A stretch of 64,000 nt of DNA from Xanthomonas translucens pv. cerealis (GTDB taxonomy: Bacteria > Pseudomonadota > Gammaproteobacteria > Xanthomonadales > Xanthomonadaceae). The number at the start of each line of letters is the position of its first letter. Position 1 is the stretch's first letter. Positions 10,731-19,824 of this stretch are shown here, piece after piece. Position numbers and translations under genes: made by a program. The DNA is taken from contig NZ_CP038228.1 of assembly GCF_006838285.1 (NCBI RefSeq), positions 682,001 through 746,000 on the forward strand, in the 5' to 3' direction. Below the pieces are notes generated by a model. It was not told where the DNA came from and made no database searches. It saw only the letters and a program-made list of their open reading frames with translations.

Positions 10731-13208
10731 TCAGGCCGCTGCGCGCGATTGGTCGTCGCCTGCTGCACGGTGGTAATAGCTGGCCGAACGCAGTTCGTCG
10801 GCATCGAAATCGTCCACGCTGATCGTGTCCATGGTGATCTCGCGCAATTCTTCCAGCTGGCGGCGCTCGTCGGCCGAGAGCACGCCTTCGCGCACCGCCT
10901 CGTCCAGCTGCGCCGCAAAGTCCAGCGCCTCGATGCCCTTGCTCTTGAGCGCTTTCAGGAACTTGCGCTCGACCGGCTCGGCCAGCACTGCCTTGGTCAG
11001 GTAGCTGGCGATGCGGCCGCCCGGATTGTTCTCGCACGGTGTCAGGAACACGTCATGGCCGAGGCGGTCGCGGGCTTCGTTCGGGGTCATCAGCAGCGCA
11101 GCGACGCGGTGGCCCAGGCGGTCGCCCGGGGCTTCGGCGCGGCGGCCCCACGGAAAGATCAGCGCCCACATCAGCCAGCCTACCGGGCGGATCGGGAAGT
11201 TGCGCAGTGCCGCCGACAGCGCCAGCTCGATCTTGTGCACGCTGTCGTGGAACGCCCAGGCCAGCAGCGGCTGGTCGGTCGCCGGCGCGCCCTCGTCGTG
11301 GTAGCGCTTGAGCATCGCGCTGGTCATGTAGATATGGCTCAGCACGTCGCCCAGGCGGCCGGACAGCGATTCCTTGAACTTCAGCTTGCCGCCGAGCATC
11401 AGCATCGACACGTCGGCCATCAGCGCCAGGTTCGCCGAGTAGCGGTCCAGCTTGCGGAAGAAGCGGCGGGTATAGGCGTCGCCGGGGGCGGCGCCGATGC
11501 GTGCGGCGGTCAGGCCGAACCACAGCGAGCGCACCGCGTTGGAGATGGCGAAGCCGATATGGCCGAACAGGTTGCGGTCGAACGCGTCGACGCCGGCCTT
11601 GTGGTCCGGATTGGCGGCGGCCTTCATTTCCTTCATCACCCACGGATGGCACAGGATCGCGCCCTGGCCGAAGATCAGCAGACTGCGGGTCATGATGTTG
11701 GCGCCTTCCACGGTGATCGCGATCGGCGCCGCCTGCCAGCTGCGGCCGGCGAAATTGCGCGGGCCGAGGATGATGCCCTTGCCGCCGACCACGTCCATCA
11801 CGTCGCTGATGACTTCGCGGCTCATCGTGGTGCAGTGGTACTTGGCGATCGCCGACGGCACCGACGGCACGTCGCCACGGTCCACCGCCGCGGCGGTGGC
11901 CTGGGCCAGTGCGCTGATCGCATAGGCCTTGCCGCCGATCCGCGCCAGCGCCTCTTCCACGCCCTCGAAGCGGCCCACCGACAAGCCGAACTGCTTGCGG
12001 ATGCGCGCGTAGGCGCCGGTGACGATCGCGCCGTACTTGGCACCGCCGCTGGCAGTGGAGGGCAGGGTGATCGAGCGGCCCACGGCCAGGCACTCGTTGA
12101 GCATGTTCCAGCCCTTGCCGACCATGTCCACGCCGCCGATCAGCTGGCTGAGCGGGATGAACACCTCGCGGCCGTGGATCGGGCCGTTCTGGAACGGCGA
12201 GTTCAGCGGGAAGTGGCGGCGGCCGATTTCAACGCCGGGCGTTTCGCGCGGCAGCAGCGCCAGGGTGATGCCGATGTCCTTGGTGTCGCCGATCAGGCCG
12301 TCCGGGTCGTACATGCGGAACGCCAGGCCGACCAGCGTGGCCACCGGCGCCAGGGTGATGTAGCGCTTGTCGAAGGTCAGCTTGACGCCGAGCACGTTGG
12401 CGCCGTTCCACTCGCCCTTGCAGACGATGCCGTAGTCGGGGATCGAGGTCGCATCGGAGCCAGCGAACGGGCCGGTCAGGCCGAAGCACGGTACTTCCTG
12501 GCCCACCGCCAGGCGCGGCAGGTAATAGTCCTTCTGTTCCTTGGAGCCGTAATGCAGCAGCAGTTCGCCCGGACCCAACGAGTTCGGCACGCCGACGGTG
12601 GAGCTGACCACGCTCGATACCGAGGCGATCTTCTGGATCACCTTGTGGTGGGCCAGCGCGGAGAAGCCCAGGCCGCCGTACTCCTTCGGAATGATCATGC
12701 CGAAGAACTTGTGCTTCTTGACGAAGCTCCACAGCTCCGGCGGCAGGTCGGCGTGGACGTGGGTGATTTCCCAGTCGTTGGTCATCCGGCACAGCTCTTC
12801 CACCGGGCCGTCGAGGAAGGCCTGCTCCTCGGTGGTCAGCTGCGGCTTCGGGTAGTCGAGCAGCTTCTGCCAGTCCGGGTCGCCGGTGAACAGTTCGCCC
12901 TCGAAGCCGACCGAACCGGTTTCCAGCGCGATCCGCTCGGTCTGCGACAGCGGCGGCAGCACCTTGCGGAACACCTTCAGCATTGGCGCGGTGAGCAGCG
13001 GCTTGCGCACGAACGGCAGCAGCAGCGGCACTGCGACCAGGGCCAGCAGCACCGCGGCCACGATGGTGGCGCTATGGCTGGCGCCGAGCAGCCAGCACGC
13101 GACCAGCAGCGTGGCGCTCAGTGCGGTCCAGACGGCGAGCCGCATGCGGTGATAGGCGGCGAAGGCGCCTGCCAGCAACAACACGAGGAAGGGTGCGACG
13201 ATGCTCAT
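10731..13208 (-). CDS. fadE: Large acyl-CoA dehydrogenase FadE
   Basis: 825 residues, the size of the gammaproteobacterial FadE rather than the roughly 380-residue classical enzyme. Two hydrophobic N-terminal segments (about residues 1-70) suggest membrane association. The acyl-CoA dehydrogenase core carries GLTGPFAGSD, and the C-terminal third is the DUF1974-type extension typical of FadE. It catalyses the first FAD-dependent step of fatty-acid beta-oxidation. The ATG at 13208 overlaps the stop of the upstream hydrolase by 4 nt, so they form an operon. The neighbouring TetR regulator probably controls both. Confidence 0.93.
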   Translation of the reverse strand: MSIVAPFLVLLLAGAFAAYHRMRLAVWTALSATLLVACWLLGASHSATIVAAVLLALVAVPLLLPFVRKPLLTAPMLKVFRKVLPPLSQTERIALETGSVGFEGELFTGDPDWQKLLDYPKPQLTTEEQAFLDGPVEELCRMTNDWEITHVHADLPPELWSFVKKHKFFGMIIPKEYGGLGFSALAHHKVIQKIASVSSVVSSTVGVPNSLGPGELLLHYGSKEQKDYYLPRLAVGQEVPCFGLTGPFAGSDATSIPDYGIVCKGEWNGANVLGVKLTFDKRYITLAPVATLVGLAFRMYDPDGLIGDTKDIGITLALLPRETPGVEIGRRHFPLNSPFQNGPIHGREVFIPLSQLIGGVDMVGKGWNMLNECLAVGRSITLPSTASGGAKYGAIVTGAYARIRKQFGLSVGRFEGVEEALARIGGKAYAISALAQATAAAVDRGDVPSVPSAIAKYHCTTMSREVISDVMDVVGGKGIILGPRNFAGRSWQAAPIAITVEGANIMTRSLLIFGQGAILCHPWVMKEMKAAANPDHKAGVDAFDRNLFGHIGFAISNAVRSLWFGLTAARIGAAPGDAYTRRFFRKLDRYSANLALMADVSMLMLGGKLKFKESLSGRLGDVLSHIYMTSAMLKRYHDEGAPATDQPLLAWAFHDSVHKIELALSAALRNFPIRPVGWLMWALIFPWGRRAEAPGDRLGHRVAALLMTPNEARDRLGHDVFLTPCENNPGGRIASYLTKAVLAEPVERKFLKALKSKGIEALDFAAQLDEAVREGVLSADERRQLEELREITMDTISVDDFDADELRSASYYHRAAGDDQSRAAA

Positions 13209-14125
13209 GGGCTTGCTCCGGGGACATGCTCGGTAACGGCGGACGGTGCGCCGGCGTTCGCCGGTGGCAGTACGTCCAGATAATGCAACACAGTGGCGGT
13301 AAACGCGGTGTTGTCGTCGCCGGCCAGCATATGCGTGGCCTCGGGCAGGTGTGCATGCTGCGCATGCGGCACCAACGACAGGAATTCTGCGATGGTCTGC
13401 GGGGTGACCAGATCGCTGCGCCCGCCGCTGACCAGCAACACCGGGCAGTGCACCTTGCTGGCCGCCTGCGCGATCGCGTCCTGGTGCTGCTCGCCGTCGC
13501 GCGCCAGTTCTTCCACCAGGCGCGGATCCCAGTGCCAGTACCAGCGGCCGTCGGCGTGCCGGCGCAGGACGCTGCGCAGCGCTTCGGGCGACTTGCGCGC
13601 GCGTTCCGGCAGATAGGCGGCGATGGTATCGCCGGCGTCGTCCAGGCTGGCGAAGCCGTGCGGATGCGCGGTCATGAACGCAAGGATGCGCTCGACCCCG
13701 GCCGGCTGCCAGCGCGGGGTGATGTCGACCAGCACCATCGCGCGGAACAGGCCGGGCCAGCGCGCCTCGGCCATCAGCCCGAACAGCCCGCCCATCGAGG
13801 CGGCCACCAATACCGGTGCCGGCGCCATCTCGCCGGCGACCACGATCAGGTCGTCGGTGAACTGTTCGCCGCGGTAAGGCAGGGCGGCGGGATTGCGGGT
13901 GGAATCGCCATGCCCACGCGCGTCGTAGGCGACGCTGCGGTAGCCGTGCGCCTGCAACGCTGCGGCGCTGGCCATCCAGGCATGCCGGGTCTGCCCGAAG
14001 CCATGCGCGAACAGCACGCTGCCCGCAGCGCCGGGCTCGGTGACGGTCGCGGCCAGCTGCATGTCGTCCGCGCCGGCAAGCAGGGCGGAGGCCGCAATCG
14101 GCATACTGGAAGGAGAGGAAACCAT
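13205..14125 (-). CDS. Alpha/beta-fold hydrolase, first gene of the fadE operon
   Basis: 306 residues from the ATG at 14125, or 299 from 14104. The fold is shown by the oxyanion segment FAHGFGQTRHAW, the nucleophile elbow ASMGG (Ser in a G/AxSxG-type turn) and a C-terminal His in EATHML. The substrate is not evident; coupling to fadE suggests an ester or thioester of a long-chain acid. The first candidate ATG lies inside a palindromic operator-like site and neither start has a clear Shine-Dalgarno sequence, so 14104 is a serious alternative. Coding potential upstream of 14125 was rejected because it overlaps the divergent TetR gene. Confidence 0.85.
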   Translation of the reverse strand: MVSSPSSMPIAASALLAGADDMQLAATVTEPGAAGSVLFAHGFGQTRHAWMASAAALQAHGYRSVAYDARGHGDSTRNPAALPYRGEQFTDDLIVVAGEMAPAPVLVAASMGGLFGLMAEARWPGLFRAMVLVDITPRWQPAGVERILAFMTAHPHGFASLDDAGDTIAAYLPERARKSPEALRSVLRRHADGRWYWHWDPRLVEELARDGEQHQDAIAQAASKVHCPVLLVSGGRSDLVTPQTIAEFLSLVPHAQHAHLPEATHMLAGDDNTAFTATVLHYLDVLPPANAGAPSAVTEHVPGASP

Positions 14126-14139
14126 ACGAGCTAGTATGG
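14122..14139. promoter_or_regulatory. Operator-like palindrome, copy 1 (CCATAC-N6-GTATGG)
   Basis: CCATACGAGCTAGTATGG is an 18-bp palindrome with 16 of 18 positions symmetric. It overlaps the probable start codon of the hydrolase gene, so protein bound here would block transcription or initiation of the hydrolase-fadE operon. It is presumably bound by the adjacent TetR protein. Confidence 0.65.
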
Positions 14140-14157
14140 AGCAGCCGTCAGTGATGT

Positions 14158-14175
14158 CAATACGATGCAGTATGG
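14158..14175. promoter_or_regulatory. Operator-like palindrome, copy 2 (CAATAC-N6-GTATGG)
   Basis: CAATACGATGCAGTATGG repeats the outer arms of copy 1 with the same N6 spacing and one arm mismatch. Its start is 36 bp from that of copy 1. It lies between the divergent hydrolase and tetR genes, in position to control both promoters. Confidence 0.6.
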
Positions 14176-14264
14176 AAGCGAAAAGCCAATGCTGCCGGGC
14201 ATTTGCGTGCGATTCATGAAGAACACATACTGCAATCGGCTTCGCCGTATGGTTAAATCGACGG

Positions 14265-14876
14265 ATGAACAATGTCTCCTTGTCTTCCATCGACGATGTC
14301 GCCGCTCCCAGCGGTGGCCGCAACAACCGACTCAGCGCAGAGGATTGGGCGCAGGCCGCGCTGGACCTGATCGCCGAACAGGGGGTCAACTCGGTGGCGG
14401 TGGAACCGTTGGCGCGGCGCCTGGGCGTGACCAAGGGCAGCTTCTACTGGCACTTCCCGTCGCGCGATGCGCTGCTGCAGGCGGCGCTGGAGCGCTGGGA
14501 ACTGGTCGAACAGCAACAGGTGTTCGGCAGCCTGGAGGAAGTGCCGGATCCGCGCACCCGCTTGCGCGCGCTGTTCCAGCTGGTCGCGCACGAGGTCAAG
14601 CCGCACATCATCTACAGCGAGTTGCTGAAGGCGCTGGACCATCAGGCGGTGCGCCCGGTCATCGACCGGGTGTCGCAGCGGCGCATGGAGTACCTGATCG
14701 CCTCGTTCCGCCAGGCCGGACTCAGCCGCACCGATGCCCAGCACCGCGCCCGGCTGGCTTACGCGGCCTACGTCGGCTTCCTGCAGCTGTCGCTGCAGTT
14801 GCACCAGCCCAAGCAGGCGCGTGAGGAATTCGAGGCCTATGTCGAGCATGTCATCGTGACGTTGATCCCGGGTTGA
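14265..14876 (+). CDS. TetR-family transcriptional regulator
   Basis: 203 residues. The N-terminal helix-turn-helix is clear: ALDLIAEQGVNSVAVEPLA followed by RRLGVTKGSFYWHF, the most conserved TetR signature. The C-terminal ligand-binding half is divergent and the ligand is unknown; acyl-CoA or a fatty acid is plausible from the neighbours. The gene is divergent from the hydrolase-fadE operon with about 140 bp between the start codons. Two matching palindromes in that gap make it the likely repressor of both itself and the operon. Confidence 0.92.
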   Translation: MNNVSLSSIDDVAAPSGGRNNRLSAEDWAQAALDLIAEQGVNSVAVEPLARRLGVTKGSFYWHFPSRDALLQAALERWELVEQQQVFGSLEEVPDPRTRLRALFQLVAHEVKPHIIYSELLKALDHQAVRPVIDRVSQRRMEYLIASFRQAGLSRTDAQHRARLAYAAYVGFLQLSLQLHQPKQAREEFEAYVEHVIVTLIPG

Positions 14877-15130
14877 TTCACCGCGTAGCTCGGAATGTCC
14901 ATAGCATTTACTTATGCATTGACGAACTCACATCGAATTTTTCAAAACGGCTTACACCGGACTTTCTTTAGCCTTGGCAAGGCAGCAGACGGATTGAGCG
15001 GGCCTCATCCAGGCTCGCCAGCTTCCTAGTCTCACCGAGTGACTGCACCCTGCTGCGTGCCGGGGATAGGCGTGACACACACGGTGCCGACGTTGCAGAC
15101 TACGGAACCCTTTTCTTTCGATCCATCCGA
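14877..15130. other. Intergenic stretch without a recognisable feature
   Basis: About 250 bp, visibly more A/T-rich than its surroundings, between the end of tetR and the end of a small exported protein gene. No RNA gene, strong hairpin or open frame could be supported. Confidence 0.5.
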
Positions 15131-15385
15131 TTAGGTTACGCTGACCTGATCGCCGATACCCACGGAACCCGTGCCGTTCACCGTGCGATACATTCCGACT
15201 AGTGCTGTCAAGGCAGCGATTCGAAGCTCTCCCATGTCATCGGCCGAAATACCCTGTGCTGCGGCGACCGTGTTATACGGCGCTGTGCCGGCGTTGATGC
15301 TGATCGTCCCAGCAATCGCCGCGAAAGACAGCGCCATTGCGGCGAATAGGCTGAACCGCTTATTCGTCAAAGACTTCCTTTCCAT
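15131..15385 (-). CDS. Small exported protein of unknown function
   Basis: 84 residues. A basic start (MERKSLTNKR) and a hydrophobic stretch with small residues look like a Sec signal peptide, with likely cleavage around residues 28-33, leaving a mature peptide of about 50 residues ending GIGDQVSVT. No catalytic motif or cysteine is present. It starts 6 nt after the stop of the larger upstream gene, with a GAGG Shine-Dalgarno sequence spanning the gap, so the two are co-translated. The family is not recognised. The lower G+C than the neighbours suggests recent acquisition. Confidence 0.65.
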   Translation of the reverse strand: MERKSLTNKRFSLFAAMALSFAAIAGTISINAGTAPYNTVAAAQGISADDMGELRIAALTALVGMYRTVNGTGSVGIGDQVSVT

Positions 15386-15391
15386 AGAGCC

Positions 15392-16300
15392 TCACTTTTT
15401 GGTTGGTAGGAACGCGCTTACCTCCTGGACCTTGCTATTTAGCAAGGCTGCATCGCCTGCACTGACGAGATTATCCCGTACGAACGATTCAAAATCTGTG
15501 CTAGAGCAACCAGACGTGTTCAAGCATGCGGAGTTCATGATCTCCGAGCCTGTCCCGCACGCCAACCCCATCCTGCAGGCTGCGATGCTCCAGGCATAGC
15601 CAGAAAGCTTGTCGTTTGCCACATTGGTGTAGGCCCCGACATCACCGGAATCCACGTTACCAGCCACCAGTTGCCCCATCTCGAAGACGGCGTTCGGATC
15701 CCTGCTATTAACAACGTGATCCATGAAGCCTTTCAATTGCTCACCCTGCGGCCTTTGGTTTGAAGTCAGATAAATCTGCGCTTGTGCGGCCAAGTCACCA
15801 TTCTTGGCGGCTTGCGCGAGCCATAACTCGCGCGCCTCAATCGGGATGATTGCCCCATTATCAACGACCGAGCATTCGTTTACAGCAGCCTTTGCTGCGC
15901 GGCGTAATCCTTCGGCATTGGCTGGCGTCTTCGCTTGCTTGGCAATTGCTTCGTAACTCGCCAAATAACGCTCGGCATTCGTGTTGACCGGAATGCAGAG
16001 GCCGTACAGCTCCGCCAGCTCTCGCTGCGAGGCTGCATCGCCTTTTGCGGCGCGATCCTTGAGCGAAATGAATTTCTCCAACGCCTTGTTGGAGTCGAAG
16101 GCCGGAGCCAGGATTTGATCTTGATTGACAACAGCGCGTTCCGATCGGGCGCCGTTACCCCGTCCTGCGCTGGGGAGAGGTTCAGAGGACTGCTTAGGCA
16201 CTGTGAGTGACGGGCTCGCAAAGTGCTGATTCGCTAAGTACACCCCGACGGCGACAACAACGCCGCCAACAACTGAGATCAACAACGTTCTTGCCTTCAT
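15392..16300 (-). CDS. Membrane-anchored or exported protein of unknown function
   Basis: 302 residues. One hydrophobic segment (about residues 7-23, LLISVVGGVVVAVGVYLA) near the N-terminus is a signal anchor; the rest would be periplasmic. The body has helical stretches of the kind seen in Sel1/TPR-like repeats (for example ASQRELAELYGL and DLAAQAQIYL). It carries several Cys residues (C151, NECSV, CRMGLACG, CLNTSGC) that could form disulfides outside the cytoplasm. It is the first gene of a two-gene unit with a small exported protein. Function is not recognised. Confidence 0.65.
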   Translation of the reverse strand: MKARTLLISVVGGVVVAVGVYLANQHFASPSLTVPKQSSEPLPSAGRGNGARSERAVVNQDQILAPAFDSNKALEKFISLKDRAAKGDAASQRELAELYGLCIPVNTNAERYLASYEAIAKQAKTPANAEGLRRAAKAAVNECSVVDNGAIIPIEARELWLAQAAKNGDLAAQAQIYLTSNQRPQGEQLKGFMDHVVNSRDPNAVFEMGQLVAGNVDSGDVGAYTNVANDKLSGYAWSIAACRMGLACGTGSEIMNSACLNTSGCSSTDFESFVRDNLVSAGDAALLNSKVQEVSAFLPTKK

Positions 16301-16565
16301 ATTTTTGGCCGTTTATCCAGGTGGTCTGCGTCAAGCGCATCACATTGTTGGGATTGCGCGTTGCCACAATTGTCGATTATGACCACGGCAGGTGTAGGGT
16401 CGGCCAATGGGTGAAAGCCCCTGTGCCGCATCAGATTTCTTTGACCAATGTCAGGGTGGCCAGTGGCTGACCTGTCGGCATTCAGTCCCGCAGCCCCAGC
16501 GGGTGGCGGCGAGAAAGGAAATCGACTAGTTACACCCTGACCCACTACAGGCCTTGGACCATAAA
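16301..16565. other. Intergenic stretch of about 260 bp
   Basis: It lies between the unknown exported-protein pair and the terminator of the TonB receptor gene. Short open frames exist on both strands but none has homology, a good start or codon use that supports a gene. The promoter of the leftward pair must lie here. Confidence 0.4.
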
Positions 16566-16597
16566 AAAGCAACGGCCCCTTGCGGGGCCGTTGCTTT
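16566..16597 (-). terminator. Rho-independent terminator of the TonB receptor gene
   Basis: A perfect 14-bp stem (AAAGCAACGGCCCC / GGGGCCGTTGCTTT) with a TTGC loop lies 28 nt after the stop codon. On the minus strand it is followed by a run of T residues. Confidence 0.92.
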
Positions 16598-16624
16598 AGA
16601 CGATCAGATCGCGATCAACAGCGA

Positions 16625-19582
16625 TCAGAACTTCTGGGTGTACTGCATGAACAGGTAGCGGTCGTAGTCCAGCATCGGATCGATCGACGACGAGCTGTTG
16701 TTGGTCAGCGAGTTGGTGATCGGCGGCTGCTTGTTCCAAACGTTGCGAGCACCCAGGGTAACCGACCCGTTCCAAGGCGCTGCCCAGCTGACCGAGACGT
16801 CCTGGTAGCTGATCGAGCCCTTCTTGTTGGCACCTACGCCGCCGCCCCAGCCGGCATTGGTGGTCTGGTAGTTCGGTTCGTTGCACTCGTCCGCGTTATA
16901 GCAGAAGTCGCGATAGCCGCCGTAATAGCGAAGGTTCCAGTTGGCCGACAAGTCGCCCTTGGCCCAGTTGACGCCCACTGTGGCGCGCACGCGTGGGTAG
17001 TTCCAGTAACCTGCGGCGTCGTCCCACGGGGAGGTGTCGTCGCTCTGACTGCGGAACGCAACCAGATAGTTGCTGTCCAGGCGAAGCGAGAACTGACCAA
17101 CCGCGAATTCCGGCAGGCGGTAGTTCATGACGAAGTTGTAGCCTTCGGTTTCCAGCGCCCCCAGGTTGGTGTTGCCGCGGCTCAGAGTCACGACCTGACC
17201 GCTGCTCGCGTCACGGGTGTAGTTGCAGAACGAGGTCACGCCGTTGTAGCACTGGTTCAACACATAGGTCGCACTGACCGCGGTGATGACATTGGAGATG
17301 CTGATCTTGTACCAGTCGAGCGAGAAGTCCAGGCCCTGAATCCAGCGCGGGCTGAACACCAGGCCGACAGTGCGGGTCTTGCTGTATTCCGGTTCCAGAT
17401 TGGCGTTGCCGACGCCCGCCTGGAACGGTGAGTTGCTCTGGACTTCGCGCGCGGTCACCGGCACGCCGGCGTTGTCGGTCTGACGGAAGGTCGGTGCGAG
17501 GCCTTCGCTGACGCAACGGGCCGCGACGGCGGGAGTGGACAGCAGGCCGAAGCGCGCATCGCACGGATCGGTCATGGGGTCGAAGGACTGCGAGCCGCCG
17601 CCGAAGGTGTCGTCCAGGGTCGGGGCGCGGAACCCCTTACCGTAGGTGGCACGGACCAACAGGTCCTCAACCGGCTTCCAGGTCAGGCTGAATTTACTGT
17701 TGGTGGTGTCGCCGAACCGATCGTAGTCGGAATAGCGGCTGGCGACATCGAACGACAGTTGCTTGGCGAACGGCAGATCCTTCAGCAATGGGATCATCAG
17801 CTCCAGATACAGTTCGTCGGTCTTGTACTTGCCCGTCGTCGCGCCAGCGGCCAGGTCGGTGGTGTAACCGGCGCTGGACAGTTGGTCCGGGTAGTCGTAG
17901 CCGGAGACTTCACGGTGCTCGACACCGGCCGCAAAGGCGAATTCGCCCGCGTCGCCCGGCATGTCGAACAGGCCGCCGGTGATGTTGGCGAAGTACTGCT
18001 TGCTCACGCTCTGTTGGGTGGCCTGGCTGAGGGTGTTGACATACTTCAGCGCGTCGGCGGTGGAGGCCGACGGACCGCCCAGGATGTTGAACGGCGTGCA
18101 CTGACCAGCCGACAGGCTGGTGCCCAGCGGGATCGGATTGGCGGCAGTGCCGCACTGGACGACGCCCTGGCTGTTCAGGAACGACGGTCCGAGCGCCTTC
18201 TCCAACGCCAGCAAGTTGATATTGCCGGTGCTGATTTGAGTCACGTCGAACTTGTTGTAGTTGATGCCTGCGTCCCAGTTCCAGCCATGCGTACCGACTT
18301 CGAACGCGCCTTCCAACGCGGCGTCGAAGTGGTAGCTCTTCACGTTGTTCTGCGAAACGCGCGGGATCTCGGTGGTGCGGCGGAACCAGGAGGTAATGTC
18401 TTCGCCGACCGGGTTGTAGTAACTCTGGCCGCTGATGGCCACGGGATACGTCGGCTGCGACGCGCCGTTCAGCGGATAGCCGGCGACCTGGCGCTCGGAG
18501 TTGCGCTCCGAGTACATGACCGTCGACTTGAAGGTGACGTAATTGTTGATCTCGAAGCTGCCGGCGGTGAAGACCGACTTGGTTTCGGTTTCCTGCGCCA
18601 GCATGACCTGCTGGGTTGCGTTGAAGCGGTCGTCGGTGCGGACGCCGACGTGATAATTGTTAAAATCACGCGAGTCCGACCCGGTACCGACACCGTTCCA
18701 GGTACCAGAGTGGTTCAGCACCCAGGCGTTGGGGGTCCAGGTGCCAGCGTCCGCGCCGACGACATTGCCGTCATCGTCCAAGTAGTTGCCGGCGCCGGCG
18801 GTCCCGGCAGCGCGCGGATCATTGAAGCGGCCCCACGGACCGGTCGCGCTGAGCGCGTCCAGCGGGTGGTTCGGGCCGAATTGGGTGCGGGTCAGGACAC
18901 GATCCTTCGCCCACACCGGATCCTCCTTGGTGTAGTTGGCGCCGAAGATGATCGAGGAGCGTTCGCCGCTGGCGCCGAGGGTGAAGGAATACGCTTCCTT
19001 CTGACCGTCGCCGCGGCTGTTTTGGCCGATCAGGGCCGAGACTTCGGCGCCATCGAAGTTCTTGCGCAGGATGATGTTCACTACGCCGGCGATGGCGTCG
19101 GAGCCGTAGATCGCCGAGGCGCCGTCCTTCAGTACTTCGATGCGGTCGATCAAGGCGGCAGGGATGGTCGACATGTCGGTGTAGCCGGCCAGGCTCGAGG
19201 TCCAGCGCTTGCCGTTGACCAGGACCAGGGTGCGCTGCTCGCCCAGGTTGTACAGGTTGACGTACTGGCCGCCCTGTTCCGCGTTGGAACTCAGCACGGC
19301 AGCCTTGCTGAAGGTCTGGGTGCCGGAAACGGTCAGGTTCTGCAGCACGTCGCCGACGCTGACCAGGCCTGATTTCTTGATTTCCTCGGAGGACACCGTG
19401 AAGACCGGCTGAGCGGTTTCGACGTCGACCGAGCGGATACGCGAGCCAGTGATTTCGATGCGATCCAGATTGGTCGCACCGGTGCCGGCGTCCTGTGCCG
19501 AGGCAGTGTTGATGCCGACGCCCGCGCCCGCGACCAGCGCGAGCACAACGGCGTCGCGCAGTTTGTTGGTCTTGCAATTCAT
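16625..19582 (-). CDS. TonB-dependent outer-membrane receptor
   Basis: 985 residues. A signal peptide ends near ASAQ (about residue 30), followed by EITGSRIR of the TonB-box/plug region. A plug domain carries VGDVLQNL, VLVNGKRW and IEVLKDGASAIYGSDAIAGVVNI, and a long 22-strand-type barrel ends in an aromatic residue (QKF). These receptors import siderophores, cobalamin or, in Xanthomonas, plant carbohydrates; the substrate cannot be told. A GGAGAGAG ribosome-binding site precedes the ATG. The gene has its own strong terminator. It is followed upstream by a small barrel protein that ends in another terminator, so the two are probably separate transcripts. Confidence 0.93.
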   Translation of the reverse strand: MNCKTNKLRDAVVLALVAGAGVGINTASAQDAGTGATNLDRIEITGSRIRSVDVETAQPVFTVSSEEIKKSGLVSVGDVLQNLTVSGTQTFSKAAVLSSNAEQGGQYVNLYNLGEQRTLVLVNGKRWTSSLAGYTDMSTIPAALIDRIEVLKDGASAIYGSDAIAGVVNIILRKNFDGAEVSALIGQNSRGDGQKEAYSFTLGASGERSSIIFGANYTKEDPVWAKDRVLTRTQFGPNHPLDALSATGPWGRFNDPRAAGTAGAGNYLDDDGNVVGADAGTWTPNAWVLNHSGTWNGVGTGSDSRDFNNYHVGVRTDDRFNATQQVMLAQETETKSVFTAGSFEINNYVTFKSTVMYSERNSERQVAGYPLNGASQPTYPVAISGQSYYNPVGEDITSWFRRTTEIPRVSQNNVKSYHFDAALEGAFEVGTHGWNWDAGINYNKFDVTQISTGNINLLALEKALGPSFLNSQGVVQCGTAANPIPLGTSLSAGQCTPFNILGGPSASTADALKYVNTLSQATQQSVSKQYFANITGGLFDMPGDAGEFAFAAGVEHREVSGYDYPDQLSSAGYTTDLAAGATTGKYKTDELYLELMIPLLKDLPFAKQLSFDVASRYSDYDRFGDTTNSKFSLTWKPVEDLLVRATYGKGFRAPTLDDTFGGGSQSFDPMTDPCDARFGLLSTPAVAARCVSEGLAPTFRQTDNAGVPVTAREVQSNSPFQAGVGNANLEPEYSKTRTVGLVFSPRWIQGLDFSLDWYKISISNVITAVSATYVLNQCYNGVTSFCNYTRDASSGQVVTLSRGNTNLGALETEGYNFVMNYRLPEFAVGQFSLRLDSNYLVAFRSQSDDTSPWDDAAGYWNYPRVRATVGVNWAKGDLSANWNLRYYGGYRDFCYNADECNEPNYQTTNAGWGGGVGANKKGSISYQDVSVSWAAPWNGSVTLGARNVWNKQPPITNSLTNNSSSSIDPMLDYDRYLFMQYTQKF

Positions 19583-19775
19583 TAGCTCTCTCTCCGAATG
19601 AGATCTGGGTTTGACCCATGGTGTGTTGTGCCTGCCGGTGGAGTCGAAAGAGCGACGCCAATTCCTTCAGGGTGACCCGATGGTATCTCGCCTTGCCGAA
19701 GAATTAAAGTAGCGTTAACAAGTTGATGGAATTGGGTGAATATCGGAGGTGGGGACACCGACCATTCATCACAAA

Positions 19776-19797
19776 AAAAGCGCCCAGGGGCGCTTTT
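19776..19797 (-). terminator. Rho-independent terminator of the small barrel gene
   Basis: GCGCCC/GGGCGC stem with a 2-nt loop, extended by AAAA/TTTT pairing, and a T-run on the minus strand. It lies about 28 nt after the stop of the barrel protein gene. Confidence 0.85.
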
Positions 19798-19824
19798 GGC
19801 AGAACATTGCGACGCTGGAGGGAC

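Noticed and set aside
10500-13283. 927-codon + strand open frame opposite fadE
   Set aside because: It is the mirror of a high-GC gene; the His/Gln/Arg-rich text has no domain, and FadE on the other strand is unambiguous.
16301-16565. Small gene on either strand before the TonB receptor terminator
   Set aside because: Candidates of about 90 codons have no ribosome-binding site or homology and overlap the promoter region of the neighbouring operon.
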